Source: Corallium rubrum (lineage: Eukaryota > Cnidaria > Anthozoa > Scleralcyonacea > Coralliidae). Taken from it: 64,000 nt of DNA. The DNA lies in assembly GCA_964035015.1 (NCBI GenBank), contig OZ036010.1, positions 10,682,730 through 10,746,729 on the forward strand. Reading direction: 5' to 3'. The notes under the pieces were generated by a model. It was not told where the DNA came from. It saw only the letters and a list, made by a program, of their open reading frames with translations, and made no database searches. Positions 32,597-44,448 of the stretch are shown here, in pieces (position 1 is the first letter of the stretch; each line of letters opens with the position of its first letter). A program made the translations under genes and the position numbers.

Positions 32597-32808
32597 AACT
32601 CATTCCTGTCCGGGGGCTTCCCCAGAGGTGAATAAAATCGTCTGGCGTTAGCCAGAATAAAATACTAAAGACCGATTCGGACAAGAAAGAGTTAAAGAGT
32701 TAGTTTATAACTCATTCCTGTCCGGGGGCTTCCCCAGAGGTGAATAAAATCGTCTGGCGTTAGCCAGAATAAAATACTAAAGACCGATTCGGACAAGAAA
32801 GAGTTAAA
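32597..32808. mobile_element. Two tandem ~100-bp elements with TTAACTC ends
   Basis: Two virtually identical copies (about 32597-32698 and 32707-32808) each start TTAACTCATTCCTGTCCG or its shifted form and end CGGACAAGAAAGAGTTAA. This makes short inverted ends on a tiny element. They are separated by GAGTTAGTTTATA. The internal word ATAAAATCGTCTGGCGTTA recurs at about 30475 and at the right edge of the third receptor unit (53126). Confidence 0.65.
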
Positions 32809-33499
32809 CCAATTGTCACCTAACCTTCTCCTTAATCTCAACCGTAATTATTAAAACCTTAAAACACCTTAAAACTCAAATTATAGACCATTCTCCACTA
32901 CTATTCGCCAACACAATACACCAAAGATGGTAAGTCACAACCAGGATCTAAATACCTGAGCCTTATGGTTTACTTTTACTTTTATTTTACATTTTACAAA
33001 ACAACACAAAATAATTCCAATTACAGTAAAGGCTTTTCTGAATGATTTTTCCCAATAACTAATGTTTGTTTGTATAATAATGTTGATCATCAAAGACTCT
33101 TTTCCTTGTTTAATACAAAAACATCATGCCCCCCTTAAGAACTTTTAAATTATTTCAGGGTCCCCCCAAAAGAAGTAGCAAAAATTTCAGGTCCCCCCAT
33201 TTTCTCACCCACCCCCCCCCCCCCCCCCCCCCCCCCCCCGATAAATAATGAACGGCCCTAAGCAGGCGATTTCCTGCTTGTATTTTCATAAACAGCAAAG
33301 AAGTCGTGTTCGTCGATAACGTCGTTGACGAAGAGCACTGTTGCTGCATCAAGAACAGAATTATTTCTGAGCATTCTCTCAGGACGACTGTCAAATAAAT
33401 ACTTTCTCGCAGTCGTACCGAAAAAGATGGTGGTGGTACATCAGTTTAACCACAATGCTGCTTTGCGACCTCAAATCACCTCAAATAACAACTAAATTA
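32809..33499. other. Low-complexity stretch with poly-C
   Basis: Contains decayed CCCTAA-like sequence and a run of more than 25 C at about 33208-33239. The run reads as poly-Gly on -. A TTTTACTTTTATTTTACATTTTACAAAA block at about 32970 repeats one near 27965. No gene seen. Confidence 0.4.
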
Positions 33500-33770
33500 A
33501 AATGCACTGTTTATCCTAGTACCAGACCATTTGCGACGCAAACTTGTCTTGTACTCGTACTCGTAGTCAAAGCTAAAGGGTAAAGGATAAAGGGATAAAG
33601 GACTGGGGGGCTAATCATCCTTACTTGCAGCCAGCGGCTGAATTGCGAAGGACGCAGATCAACGTGGCCGTGTCGAAGCATATCAAAGGCGCTCCAGGCA
33701 GCCGCCATACGACACAGTTTAGATCACGGATCACAGCTGAGATGTTCAGGTGTTGATTTTATAGCTACCT
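33500..33770 (-). mobile_element. 5'-truncated copy of the 5S-derived SINE
   Basis: The reverse complement of 33640-33770 (CTGTGATCCG...GAGCGCCTTTGATATGC...GACACGGCCACGTT) matches the body and tail of the SINE at 31255-31575 with few changes. The 5S-like head is missing. A short repeat of TAAAGGGATAAAGG words lies at its 3' side. Confidence 0.6.
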
Positions 33771-34270
33771 ACTAAGTCAAAGACAGCGGGCAAGACACTA
33801 TTTTATAAAATAACATGTATACTACGCGAGCCCCGTTTGGATCATTGAAAATTTTCTCCAGTCTCGCAATTTCTCGCGTGTTTGGATCAGAGTTTCCAAG
33901 CAAGGAAAACCATTTGGTATTTCTTTAATGATGGATAAAAACCTCTCTCTTAGTCAATGAGTAAGTAGTCAATGACTTCATTTGAGAGTGACATATAACG
34001 GTAAACATTGAAAATGTTTTAGCCTCGACTATACTATGAATATCCTTGACCTTGTAGAAAAAATATACCTGTCACGTGTGTGCGTTGTAGTACATCACAG
34101 CCATCGGCTGCCAATCTGAATGGGCCCCACCGAGCTATAATATACGTGATTGAAAGATAAGTTTATATGCATGATAAAGCTTCAGGTATCATTTACTTTA
34201 TCTAACATGAACAATGAAATAAGATCATTCGGATTAGTCAGTAGTCACGGAACATCAAATTCAGCTGTAA

Positions 34271-34312
<42 letters not shown>

Positions 34313-34483
34313 CTTGTACGCCATAGTCCATACACATCAATTGAATCTTAATTTGAATTTGAAGGCCTCAAATTAATGTTCATGTTTGTCTGAAAGAGTT
34401 CAGGTAGACATGTAGGCTTACATATAAAGCACTTAAGTCTTAAATGCGTGCTTTCGAAATTGTGACCCAGTGTGACCCAACTG
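33771..34483. other. Stretch without a gene, with (AAT)n
   Basis: AT-rich sequence leading into the triplication. An uninterrupted (AAT/TAA)n run of about 40 bp lies at 34270-34310. No coding signal. Confidence 0.5.
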
Positions 34484-34604
34484 AGACGATTGAACCAATC
34501 GTTTTCGACTAACCTGAGGGATCAGACGTTTGGTGGACGTTCGTCAACTCAGAACTTATGAGACCCAGGCACTCACAGGGTTCGAACCTGCAACCGTCTA
34601 ATGA

Positions 34605-34932
34605 AGCCCTAATAAGATGAGAACGCAAGACTTGCGATGCCACCAGATACCAGTCAAACGTCGGCGCAAGTCGTCGTAAGTTCTGCACTTCCGCTAGATC
34701 CCACGCCTTTTCGCTAGTTCTCGTATGGTAGTTTCTATGGCGACGGAGAACGAAAGACTTGCATCGACTTGTGTTTTGTTCAAACGTTTCGCAAGCTCTC
34801 GCAAGTTGAAGAAAACTTGCGATGAAATTTGAACAAGATGAAATTAGTCGCAAGCTGGCAGTCAAACGAGACACAAGCAAGCAAGCACAAGCTAAGACTT
34901 GCGATGACTTGCGTTCTCGTTTGATTAGGGCT
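34605..34932. mobile_element. MITE in triplicated unit (also 40966-41302, 47347-47680)
   Basis: AGCCCTAATAAGATGAGAAC at the left and the complement of GTTCTCGTTTGATTAGGGCT at the right are inverted ends. The interior is full of ACTTGCGATG/CTCGCAAG words. All three units carry it at the same place, so it predates the triplication. The minus-strand frames of about 157 residues crossing it are not conserved and are not called. Confidence 0.65.
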
Positions 34933-35324
34933 TTAATAAGCCACTGAGGCTCAAGTGGTAGCGTTTGCATATGACATGACACGTAGTTAAAGTGATATGA
35001 GAAGTAGTATGCGTGTAGTGCGTATGGTACGTTTGCGAGCTTGGTATGTAATGCAACAGACGTTTGTTAGACGTTCGTCAAGCTCAATTACTCAGAAAAG
35101 ATTTCTGAGCCCAGACAGGGATCGAAAACAACCTGCCTACCGGCATTTGCGTTCAAGCGTGTAGCGAATAACTAGTTGTTTTTGGGTTTTCTAACCGAAG
35201 GTCGTCCAATGACAATTATACGTTTGACAGATCAAATCAATGACGAGTGATTAAGAGGTGTATAACTTTTCGTTATTATCAGTGCTTGCGTTTCAAGTTT
35301 CCGACGTTGTGTTGTTTTCACAGG

Positions 35325-35384
35325 CCACGGCAAACATGGAATACAAACTTAACGCATTTATTTTGTATTCCATGTTTGCCGTGG
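35325..35384. repeat. 60-bp hairpin (also at unit 2 and 3 equivalents)
   Basis: CCACGGCAAACATGGAATAC and its exact inverted copy, separated by about 13 bases (AACTTAACGCATT), form a 23-bp stem. The same hairpin occurs at about 41691-41750 and 48067-48126 in the other units, with at most one base changed. Confidence 0.8.
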
Positions 35385-36997
35385 GTATACCCTTTATCAG
35401 ACGACCTGCGTTCGCTGATTATTCCGATACTCATAATTAAGCCAAAGACAAGTCATTATGTCAAGCTTGCACGTTCCCGTGTGAAAAGAACAATGTCAAG
35501 TATTGACAACGAAAAGTTACACGCCTTACACGTAATTGTTTGATACGGCTTGACGATAACGCTTGACAAATGGTAGTATATAGCTTTAAAAATTACTCGT
35601 CTTTTCAACTCCCTGTTCATTGAATTCTCTGATAGATATAGCTTTGAAATTCCTTGGAATTTTACTTCTCGATCTCTTACTCCATATACGGACCTTGTAT
35701 AGACCTTTAAAGCACTGAATACGTAATTTGCTGCCATTGACGTCTGTGACGACTGACGTCTTACGTGACTGTGGCATTAAACAAAATTATATAGAATTCA
35801 AAAGGAAAATTAAGAAAGATTTGACGCGTCAGTTTCGAAAAATTGCGTATTCAGTACTTATTGAAAGGTCTACAGATTTTATCATTGAAACTCCTCAGGA
35901 CATGAACGTTCCAATCATGCAATTCAAGGTGTTCCTAATCTTACAAACAATATTAAGTGCGAACAATCACGTATTATATAGCCAGTGTACGTGCTGACGT
36001 TTCTTGTACAATCCTAACAATCCCCGTTAAATAATCTCGCATTAATTTTGATCATTCGTGTTTTTTCACGACCTGGAAGACAATTGATGGAAATTTTGCG
36101 GAACCAAAGCCTAGCCATATAATTTCAAGGCTGCCTAATGTGAAACAAAAGCCAGTCCAAGTTTAGCCTAGGTGGAGAGGGGCCGAACACTGGACACGGC
36201 TGCGACGGAAGGAGGTTATGTCGACGAGATTGAACTGTATCTTATTTCTATGATCCCGTCGCTAATAATTGTACATGTCTCATTTGGTTGTCACTGACAT
36301 TTCGGTGCCCGCTAGGACACCGGCGCATGCAATCGCAATTGGCCAATTTCCAAGAGTTGATGAACACTGGTAAAAAGCATTGCGCGCTTGTGTTCTTGGG
36401 ATCGTTTGGACGGACAATTTCATTGTGCTTACGCTATCAAGCTTGAAATATATATGTTCTTCCAAACCGGATCACAAATACCCTAGCGTTCCTAACTCGT
36501 CACCAGTTTTCAACTCTGTTGGGAAATGGCCAATGCGACCAAATGGAAATAAGTGTGAATACGTGTAGTAGTGTTTCATTTCTACTCATGATTTTTTCCC
36601 TTTTTCTGACACTTGGAATCCATTGCGCCCCCTATCCCCCACTGTCCTAAAAATATGTATGTGTTATTTTGACCGAGTGAATAAACACATATCCCCGAGG
36701 GGCTTAACGTACTTATTTTTCACATGGCGAGGTTGACAGGATTTCATAAGATAAAGAGTGATGCGGGGGATATCAGACGAGAAGATTAGAGGAGAATATT
36801 ATAGCGAGGAATGGTAGAGGGGAATATTAGAGGGGAATATTAATCTATTGTTTTGCCAGGGGCTATATATTTAATATATTCCCCTAAAATAACAAAGGAA
36901 ACCGAGGCATGTGAAAAATAAGAAACCTGACGTCTATTCATGTACGATGCATTATGTGACCGCATCATTTTTAAAGGCGAAGACTGAAATAATTAAT

Positions 36998-37290
36998 ACG
37001 AGCAACAAACTGCTGCAACTGCATTGTTGCGTTGCAAGTTGAAAAGCGTTGTTGCACGTATTACCACCCACCTCAAACGTTGTCACGCAACAAAAGTTCG
37101 TTGTTGCAAGTTGAAACAGCATGTTGCAGCAAGTAGAACTGGAGTCTACTTTTTTCAACAAAATTTTTTCAACTTGCAACAAAATCATTTTTGCGTCACA
37201 ATGTTTATTAAAGTGGGTGGTAATACGTGCACGCTTTTCAACTTACAACGCATTGAAGAAAATGTTTTCCGTATTACCTCACCTTAAACT
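36998..37290. mobile_element. TTGCAAC-rich inverted-repeat element in units 1-3
   Basis: Left GCAACAAACTGCTGC...GCGTTGTTGCACGTATTACC and right GGTAATACGTGCACGC are inverted relatives, with more TTGCAAGTTGAAA words between. Equivalent copies lie at about 43433-43716 and 49811-50098, and an inverted fourth copy at about 61140-61420 in a GGCX intron. It is a non-autonomous dispersed element; frames inside it (for example 37024-37287) are by-products. Confidence 0.7.
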
Positions 37291-38072
37291 CGGGACGCGA
37301 TGAGAATTTTAATTAAAACGCTCCGGCTCTCGCATCATGCATAACTCTTTATTTTGTTTGCGTTGCCGGAACAAATGAATGGTACGTATACACCCAAGAC
37401 TCGTCCGAAGCGCGGGTGAGCATCCACCCATAGCTTACAGTCATTTGTAACTCACTTTCCACCCAAATCTTTGGAAGTTCGTTGGAAAGTTCAAAGTTCG
37501 TTTTGAATTACGCATTTGATTGGCTGCTAGGAACAAAGCAAGCAATCAAATACGTAGTTCAAAACGAAATACGAACTTCCCAAAGAACTTGCCGGAACTT
37601 TGGAACGAACTTCCAAAGATTTGGGTGAAAAGTGATTTGCACATGTCTGTCATATATGAAACCTGACGACGCTTTAGGTATTGAGCGAAAGCAATAGCGG
37701 CGACCTTGAAGATTATGCGTTGATGTTTTATGTATGTCTTGATTTTATTGTTGGTTGTTTGTTTTTTTCTTTTATTTCAACAAGAAGGACAGGTGTAAGC
37801 ATGTAGATTATAAGTATTGTTTTCTTATCTATCTTATTTATGAGAACAGCTGTACTTTTCTCCGTATTTCTCAACGCCAAATCCATTTTCTTTGTGTCTA
37901 ATTCATTGATGGGAAATTTTAAATTTTATGACGTCCGTTACTAATACTACCGTTATTGATTCTAATATTTTATCATGTTGAAGGTTGTTAAAAACCGGAC
38001 GATATATCGCACTGTCTTCAAACGAAGAGTGACAGTCCCCAGAGCTGGGAGCGCAATCCACAACAGTCCGCA

Positions 38073-38981
38073 ATGGGAGAACAATCTGTCGAACTTATTA
38101 TAATTGCTGTATGTTTGACAGAAGGGATACTCTCAATCATTTTCAACGCGTTGCTATTACTTATATTTTATAAGAATCCTTTAAAAAACATGTGGCAATG
38201 TTCTTCGATTCTTATATTCAGTGTCACGTTAAGCGATTTCGCAGCTGGGGTAGTTTTTGTTTTCTGGAATGCATCCCACTGGCACGATTACTGGCATCAA
38301 GAGTGGCTAGGACAAGCTTCTCTCGTATTGATATGGATCTTTACGTTAACGTCAACCTTGACGCTTCTCGTTCTTTCGTTGCAGAGGTACCTTGTTGTCA
38401 AATGGCCCTGGGAGGCGCCACATATGATTACAAAACGAAGGACGGTCTTGACGTGCGCTATGGTGTGGATCGTCTCTATCATCTCGTGCGCATGCTCGCT
38501 ACCTGATCCTGCGAAGTACATATCTTCTCTGGTTTTGAGCAGCATCATCGAAGCATCTGCACTCACGCAGATTCTTCTCTACTTACTTTTGTGGCGGCAA
38601 ATTAAGCGCACGGAATCATTGCCTGGCGCTAATTACGAAGCCGAACAGCGGCAGCTTAACAGTGTAGTTTTCCTGCTGGCCATGGTGTTAATAGTGACGA
38701 TGTTCCCCATTCTCATCTGCTACCAAATCGAAGGCGTTCTCGTCCTGACTGGGAAATCACCAGAGACACAGGACCGATTACGTTGGGTGTTGTTTTACCT
38801 TCTTCCACTGTACATCGTGAATTTTTGCCTCAATCCGCTGATCTACGCTTGGCGGTTAGAGAAATATCGCAGTTCGTTGGTCGCAATTTTCCGCAAGACC
38901 AATCAGCAAACGTTAACCAATGCTGAAGAAAACGCTCTTAATCGTTCTGAAGCAGTGAGTATCGGCATACAGTTGATTTAA
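38073..38981 (+). CDS. Class A (rhodopsin-like) GPCR, copy 1
   Basis: A single-exon gene of 302 residues with seven hydrophobic segments. Family marks: N25 in TM1, LSDFAAG with D55 in TM2, Q104-R105-Y106 at the TM3 cytoplasmic end, W132 in TM4, P212 in TM6 and NPLIY at 254-258 in TM7. A sequon N66-A-S lies in the first outer loop. There is no TM3/loop-2 cysteine pair and loop 2 is very short (SLPDPAKYIS), as in melanocortin/lipid-type receptors. The ligand is unknown. It differs from copies 2 and 3 by Q instead of E in the E-R-Y motif, one extra codon (Ala147), and a one-base deletion after codon 290. The deletion replaces the SF end by RSEAVSIGIQLI. The ATG is the only sensible start, since upstream sequence is closed in frame. 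Surface receptor signalling through G proteins is expected from the family. Confidence 0.9.
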   Translation: MGEQSVELIIIAVCLTEGILSIIFNALLLLIFYKNPLKNMWQCSSILIFSVTLSDFAAGVVFVFWNASHWHDYWHQEWLGQASLVLIWIFTLTSTLTLLVLSLQRYLVVKWPWEAPHMITKRRTVLTCAMVWIVSIISCACSLPDPAKYISSLVLSSIIEASALTQILLYLLLWRQIKRTESLPGANYEAEQRQLNSVVFLLAMVLIVTMFPILICYQIEGVLVLTGKSPETQDRLRWVLFYLLPLYIVNFCLNPLIYAWRLEKYRSSLVAIFRKTNQQTLTNAEENALNRSEAVSIGIQLI

Positions 38982-40196
38982 TCACAAAAAAAGTGCAGCC
39001 GCATAAACAAGTTAGAGTAGGGTTAAACTATGTCGGATTATTCTTAGACTTGAACTGATAAAATAGAAATCAAAGACTAACAAATTGTAAACCTTTCCAA
39101 ATAACCTTATACTTTAACGCAATCGGGATTAAAATCATTAAATGAACTACATAAAAATGTAAAGCCAAATAAAAGAGTTTCGCTCAATTGTCATAAAATT
39201 CCTGTTTTCAAAGTCTCTTTTGTCCGCGGAACTGCCCGAGTTTGATTGACGAGACCCTCAGTGATAATTCTTGAAAAATATAACAAACTTAATTGTTTTA
39301 TCGTAAAAAGTAGATGAAAAGAGGGAAAAACCAAAGACACTCCGCCAGAACACAAATTTGGACTCGCATCCCAAATGATCCAACTCCAACCGTTATAGCC
39401 CTTTTAAAACTTCCAGTGATAGTATATATCTGTGGTTATGTAATAAAAGGTTAATAGTTTGGTAACCACGCGTAACGCAGGGCCTTTTTTAACATACAAG
39501 CTAGGGGTGCCTTGGCCCCGCAGTCCCACTTGAGGCTCCCCACCAACTGATACCCCAGGAAAAGTCCCTTTTGCTGTAATACAAACAAATGAACAAAGAT
39601 TAGAGCGATGAGTTAGCTTTGAACTAGAAGGGATTGCTGTATAATTAACCCACCCCCACTTTTTGTTTCAAACATTTGAAATTTAAATGCTTAAATAAGT
39701 AACAGCATTTTTATTAAAGATATTAACTGCTCTTTCAATTTTGTATCTGATAAATGTTTTCATGGGATAGTCCTAACTCAGCGGGCAGTACTGTAACAAC
39801 AGCATTAATAATGTTTGGCATGCTGTATTTTAACTGTTTTTTATGACACTTTCGTAACCTTCAGTTTTCCTAAGGATACGAATATTTATTTAATGTTGGT
39901 GTCATAGGGAGTTACGCTTATGTTAAAAATGCTCGACAATAATTAATTAAGAATTACAACAATTAATATATTAAATTACTATTTTACAACAAAATTATTA
40001 AAAGGTATGGTTATCTATTATAACACAACTATAAAACTCAAGCTGGGCGCATGCACTTACAATTAACCAAGATTAATTTTATTGGTAAAATCCCAATTAC
40101 ACTACTTAAAAATGTACTAGGGAATGGCATTTCCGAGACTCTAAATTTCAATTTATTTTCTGGGGTGTTCACTTGTGCTCTGACTCGTGCGGACTT

Positions 40197-40397
40197 TTAG
40201 ACTAGATCTCCCGCAAAACTTATGTCATCTTCAGTACAGATATTTCTCATTATAAACTCCTTTACTACCAAGGGCTTTCCACTTGACAAGTAAAATCGTC
40301 TGTCCAAATAGAATGCAACATCTTTCGTCCAATAATCACCTGGCTTCTTTAACATTGGTCTTGCAAACTGTCTCCGCTTTTTTAAATCGTTTCTCGA
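40197..40397 (-). pseudogene. Transposase fragment, probably Tc1/mariner-like (unit 1)
   Basis: On - the frame reads about 67 codons, including KKPGDYWTKDVAFYLDRRFY and KEFIMRNICTEDDI, and ends at TAA. An in-frame stop lies just upstream (GAGTAGGAC). The KDVAFYLD stretch resembles the catalytic neighbourhood of Tc1/mariner-type transposases in invertebrates. It is only a fragment with no start or ends. Identification is from memory of the family, moderately sure. Confidence 0.45.
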
Positions 40398-43027
40398 TAC
40401 GTCCTACTCAAAACGTGCTATCAGAGAGCAACATTGCTTAGGGCGAGAGGGGGGAAATTCGTTCACCCAACGACTTTTTTATTTACAAGCATTAGTTTTA
40501 ATAGATTTTTTCAGAGTGCCCGAAGAGGTTTTGTCACTGATTACTTGTAGTATTTTAAAACTCCCAGTCTGCACCCACATACCAAAACACATTACACCAC
40601 AGCAATTTTAACCAACAATTAGTATACATGCAAGCTAATGAGGAAACAAGCCAACCACGTAGGAAACGACAAAGGAACATCATTTGGTTTAACCCACCAT
40701 ACAGCAGGAATGTTAGAACACACATGTAACGATGTTAGAATGGACAGTTAGGGCTCCCTGTGCAATATAGCTCGCGTGACTTGGGGCATGGCGATCAAGC
40801 GAGTTCGGTTTTAAAACAATTGAACCAATTGAACCAATTGAACCAGACGATTGAACCAATCGTTTTCGACTAACCTGAGGGAACAGACGTTTGGTGGACG
40901 TTCGTCAACTCAGAACTTATGAGACCCAGACACTCACAGGGTTCGAACCTGCAACCGTCTAATGAAGCCCTAATAAAATGAGAACGCAAGACTTGCGATG
41001 CCACCAGATACCAGTCAAATGTCGGCAAAGTCGTCGTAAGTTCTGCACTTCCGCTAGTTCCCACGCCTTTTCGCTAGTTCTCGTATGGTAGTTTCTATGG
41101 CGACGGAGAACGAAAGACTTGCATCGACTTGTGTTTTGTTCAAACGTTTCGCATGCAAGCTCTCGCAAGTTGAAGAAAACTTGCGATGAAATTTGAACAA
41201 GATGAAATTAGTCCCAAGCTAACGCAAGCTGGCAGTCAAATGAGACACAAGCAAGCACAAGCTAAAATTTGCGATGACTTGCGTTCTCGTTTGATTAGGG
41301 CTTTATAAGCCACTGAGGCTCAAGTGGTAGCGTTTGCATATGACATGACACGTAGTTAAAGTGATATGAGAAGTAGTATGCGTGTAGTGCGTGTGGTACG
41401 TTTGCGAGCTTGGTATGTAATGCAACAGACGTTTGTTAGACGTTCGTCAAGCTCAATTACTCAGAAAAGATTTCTGAGCCCAGACAGGGATCGAAAACAA
41501 CCTGCCTACCGGCATTTGCGTTCAAGCGTGTAGCGAATAACTAGTTGTTTTGGGGTTTTCTAACCGAAGGTTGTCCAATGACAATTATACGTTTGACAGA
41601 TCAAATCAATGACGAGTGATTAAGAGGTGTATAACTTTTCGTTATTATTGCTTACGTTTCAAGTTTCCGACGTTGTGTTGTTTTCACATGCCACGGCAAA
41701 CATGGAATACAAACTTAACGCATTTATTTTGTATTCCATGTTTGCCGTGGGTATACCCTTTATCAGACGACCTGCGTTCGCTGATTATTCCGATACTCAT
41801 AATTAAGCCAAAGACAAGTCATTATGTCAAGCTTGCACGTTCCCGTGTGAAAAGAAAGATGACAAGTATTGACAACGAAAAGTTACACGCCCTACACGTA
41901 ATTGATTTGATACGGCTTGACGATAACGCTTGACAAATGGTAGTATATAGCTTTAAAAATTACTCGTCTTTTCAACTCCCTCCCTATTCATTGAATTCTC
42001 TGAGAGATATAGCTTTGAAATTCCTTGGAATTTCACTTCTCTTACTCCGTATACGGACCTTGTATAGACCTTTAATAACACTGAATACGTAATTTGCTGT
42101 CACTGACGTCTGTGACGACTGACGTCTTACGTGACTGTGGCATTAAACAAAATTGTATAGAATTCAAAAGGAAAATTAAAAAAGATTTGACGCGTCAGTT
42201 TCGAAAAATTGCGTATTCAGTACTTATTGAAAGGTCTACAGATTTTATCATTGAAACTCCTCAGGACATGAACGTTCCAATCATGCGATTCAAGGTGTTC
42301 CTAATCTTACAAGCAATACTAAGTGCGAACAATGACGTATTTATAGCAAGTGTACGTGCTGACGTTTCTTGTACAATCCTAACAATCCCCGTTAAATAAT
42401 CTCGCATTAATTTTGATCATTCGTGTTTTTTCACGAGCTGGAAGACAATTGATGGAAATTTTGCGGAACCAAAGCCTAGCCATATAATTTCAAGTCTGCC
42501 TAATGTGAAACAAAGGCCATTCCAAGTTTAGCCTAGGTGGAGAGGGGCCGAAAACTGGACACGGCTGCGACGGAAGGAGGTTATGTCGACGAGATTGAAC
42601 TGTATCTTATTTCTATGATCCGGTCACTAATAATTGTACATGTCTCATTTGGTTGTCACTGACATTTCGGTGCCCGCTAGGACACCGGCGCATGCAATCG
42701 CAATTGGCCAATTTCCAAGAGTTGATGAACACTGGTAAAAAGCATTGCGCGCTTGTGTTCTTGGGATCGTTTGGACGTACAATTTCATTGTGCTTACGCT
42801 ATCAAGCTTGAAATATATATGTTCTTCCAAACCGGATTACAAATACCCTAGCGTTCCTAACTCGTCACCAGTTTTCAACTCTGTTGGGAAATGGCCAGTG
42901 CGACCAAATGGAAATAAGTGTGAATACGTGTAGTAGTGTTTCATTTCTACTCATGATTTTTTCCCTTTTTCTGACACTTGGAATCCATTGCGCCCCCTAT
43001 CCCCCACTGTCCTAAAAATATGTATAT

Positions 43028-43120
43028 GTTATTTTGAGGCCACGAGGGGATATGTGATTTATTCACCGAAGCCGAAGCCCGAAGTGAATAAACACATATC
43101 CCCGAGGGGCTTCAAAATAA
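43028..43120. repeat. Palindromic element, intact in units 2 and 3
   Basis: GTTATTTTGAGGCCACGAGG...ACATATCCCCGAGGGGCTTC forms a ~38-bp stem. The unit 3 equivalent is 49410-49503. In unit 1 (36662-36708) most of the left arm is gone, and short edges of the stem next to GTTATTTTGA and TTAACG are lost. Confidence 0.75.
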
Positions 43121-44448
43121 CGTACTTATTTTTCACATGGCGAGGTTGACAGGATTTCATAAGATAAAGAGTGATGCGGGGGGTATTAGACGAGAAGATT
43201 AGAGGAGAATATTATAGCGAGGAATGGTAGAGGGGAAGATTAGAGCCTTAGAGGGGAATATTAGAGGGGAATATTAATCTATTGTTTTGCCAGGGGCTAT
43301 TGAATATATTCCCCCAAAATAACAAAGGAAACCGAGGCATGTGAAAAATAAGAAACCTGACGTCTATTCATGTACGATGCATTATGTGACCGCATCATTT
43401 TTAAAGGCGAAGACTGAAATAATTAATACGAGCAACAAATTGCTGCAACTGCATTGTTGCGTTGCAAGTTGAAAAGCGTTGTTGCACGTATTACCACCCA
43501 CCTCTAATACTGTCACGCAACAAAAGTTCGTTGTTGCAAGTTGAAACAGCATGTTGCAGTAGAACTGGAGTCTACTTTTTTCAAGAAAATTTTTTCAACT
43601 TGCAACAAAATCATTTTTGCGTCACAATGTTTATTAAAGTGGGTGGTAATACGTGCACGCTTTTCAACTTACAACGCATTGAAGAAAATGTTGTCCGTAT
43701 TACCTTACCTTAAACTCGGGACGCGATGAGAATTTTAATTAAAACGCTCCGGCTCTCGCATCATGCATAACTCTTTATTTTGTTTGCGTTGCCGGAACAA
43801 ATGGTACATATACACCCGAGACTCGTCCGAAGCGCGGGTGAGCATCCACCCATAGCTTACAATCATTTGTAACTCACTTTCCACCCAAATCTTTGGAAGT
43901 TTGTTGGAAAGTTCAAAGTTCGTTTTAAATTAAGCATTTGATTGGCTGCTAGGAACGAACTAGCCGGAACTTTGGAACGAACTTCCGAAGATTTGGGTGA
44001 AAAGTGATTTGCAAATGTCTGGCATATATGAAACCTGACGACGCTTTAGGTATTGAGCGAAAGCAATAGCGGCGACCTTGAAGATTATGCGTTGATGTTT
44101 TATGTATATCTTGATTTTATTGTTGGTTGATTGTTTTTTCCCCCTTTTATTTCAACAAGAAGGACAGGTGTAAGCATGTAGATTATAAGTATTGTTTTCT
44201 TATCTATCTTAATTAGGAGAACAGCTGTACTTTTCTCCGTATTTCTCAACGCCAAATCCATTTTGGGTCTTTGTGTGCTTCATTGATGGGAAATTTTAAG
44301 TTTTATGACGTCCGTTACTAATACTACCGTTATTGATTCTAATATTTTATCATGTTGAAGGTTGTTAAAAACCGGACGATATATCGCACTGTCTTCAAAC
44401 GAAGAGTGACAGTCCCCAGAGCTGGGAGCGCAACCACAACGGTCCGCA

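Larger units (their letters stand above)
34484..40844. repeat. Segmental triplication, unit 1 (6,361 bp)
   Basis: The unit starts AGACGATTGAACCAATCG and is repeated at 40845 and 47227 with high identity over its whole length. In order it holds a MITE with ends AGCCCTAATAA (34605-34932), a hairpin (35325-35384), a palindromic site reduced by deletion (36662-36708), a TTGCAAC-type inverted repeat (about 36998-37290), one GPCR gene (38073-38981) and a transposase relic (40197-40397). No other gene is supported in the unit. Confidence 0.9.

Noticed and set aside
34570-34602. B-box-like GGTTCGAACC(TG) sequence near each unit start
   Set aside because: No matching A box on the same strand at tRNA spacing; an A-box-like word near 34943 is on the other strand and beyond a MITE.
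34509-34982. 157-residue minus-strand frame in unit 1 (related ones in units 2 and 3)
   Set aside because: It crosses a MITE and its flanks; the frame is broken differently in each unit.
35728-35997. Protein-like frame (IEFKRKIKKDLTRQFRKIAYS) repeated in units 1 and 2
   Set aside because: Unit 3 carries a 5-nt insertion near the start and a further one-base insertion in the frame, and changes between units 1 and 2 include several non-conservative residues; no splice or start context. Could be an old exon fragment, not a gene now.
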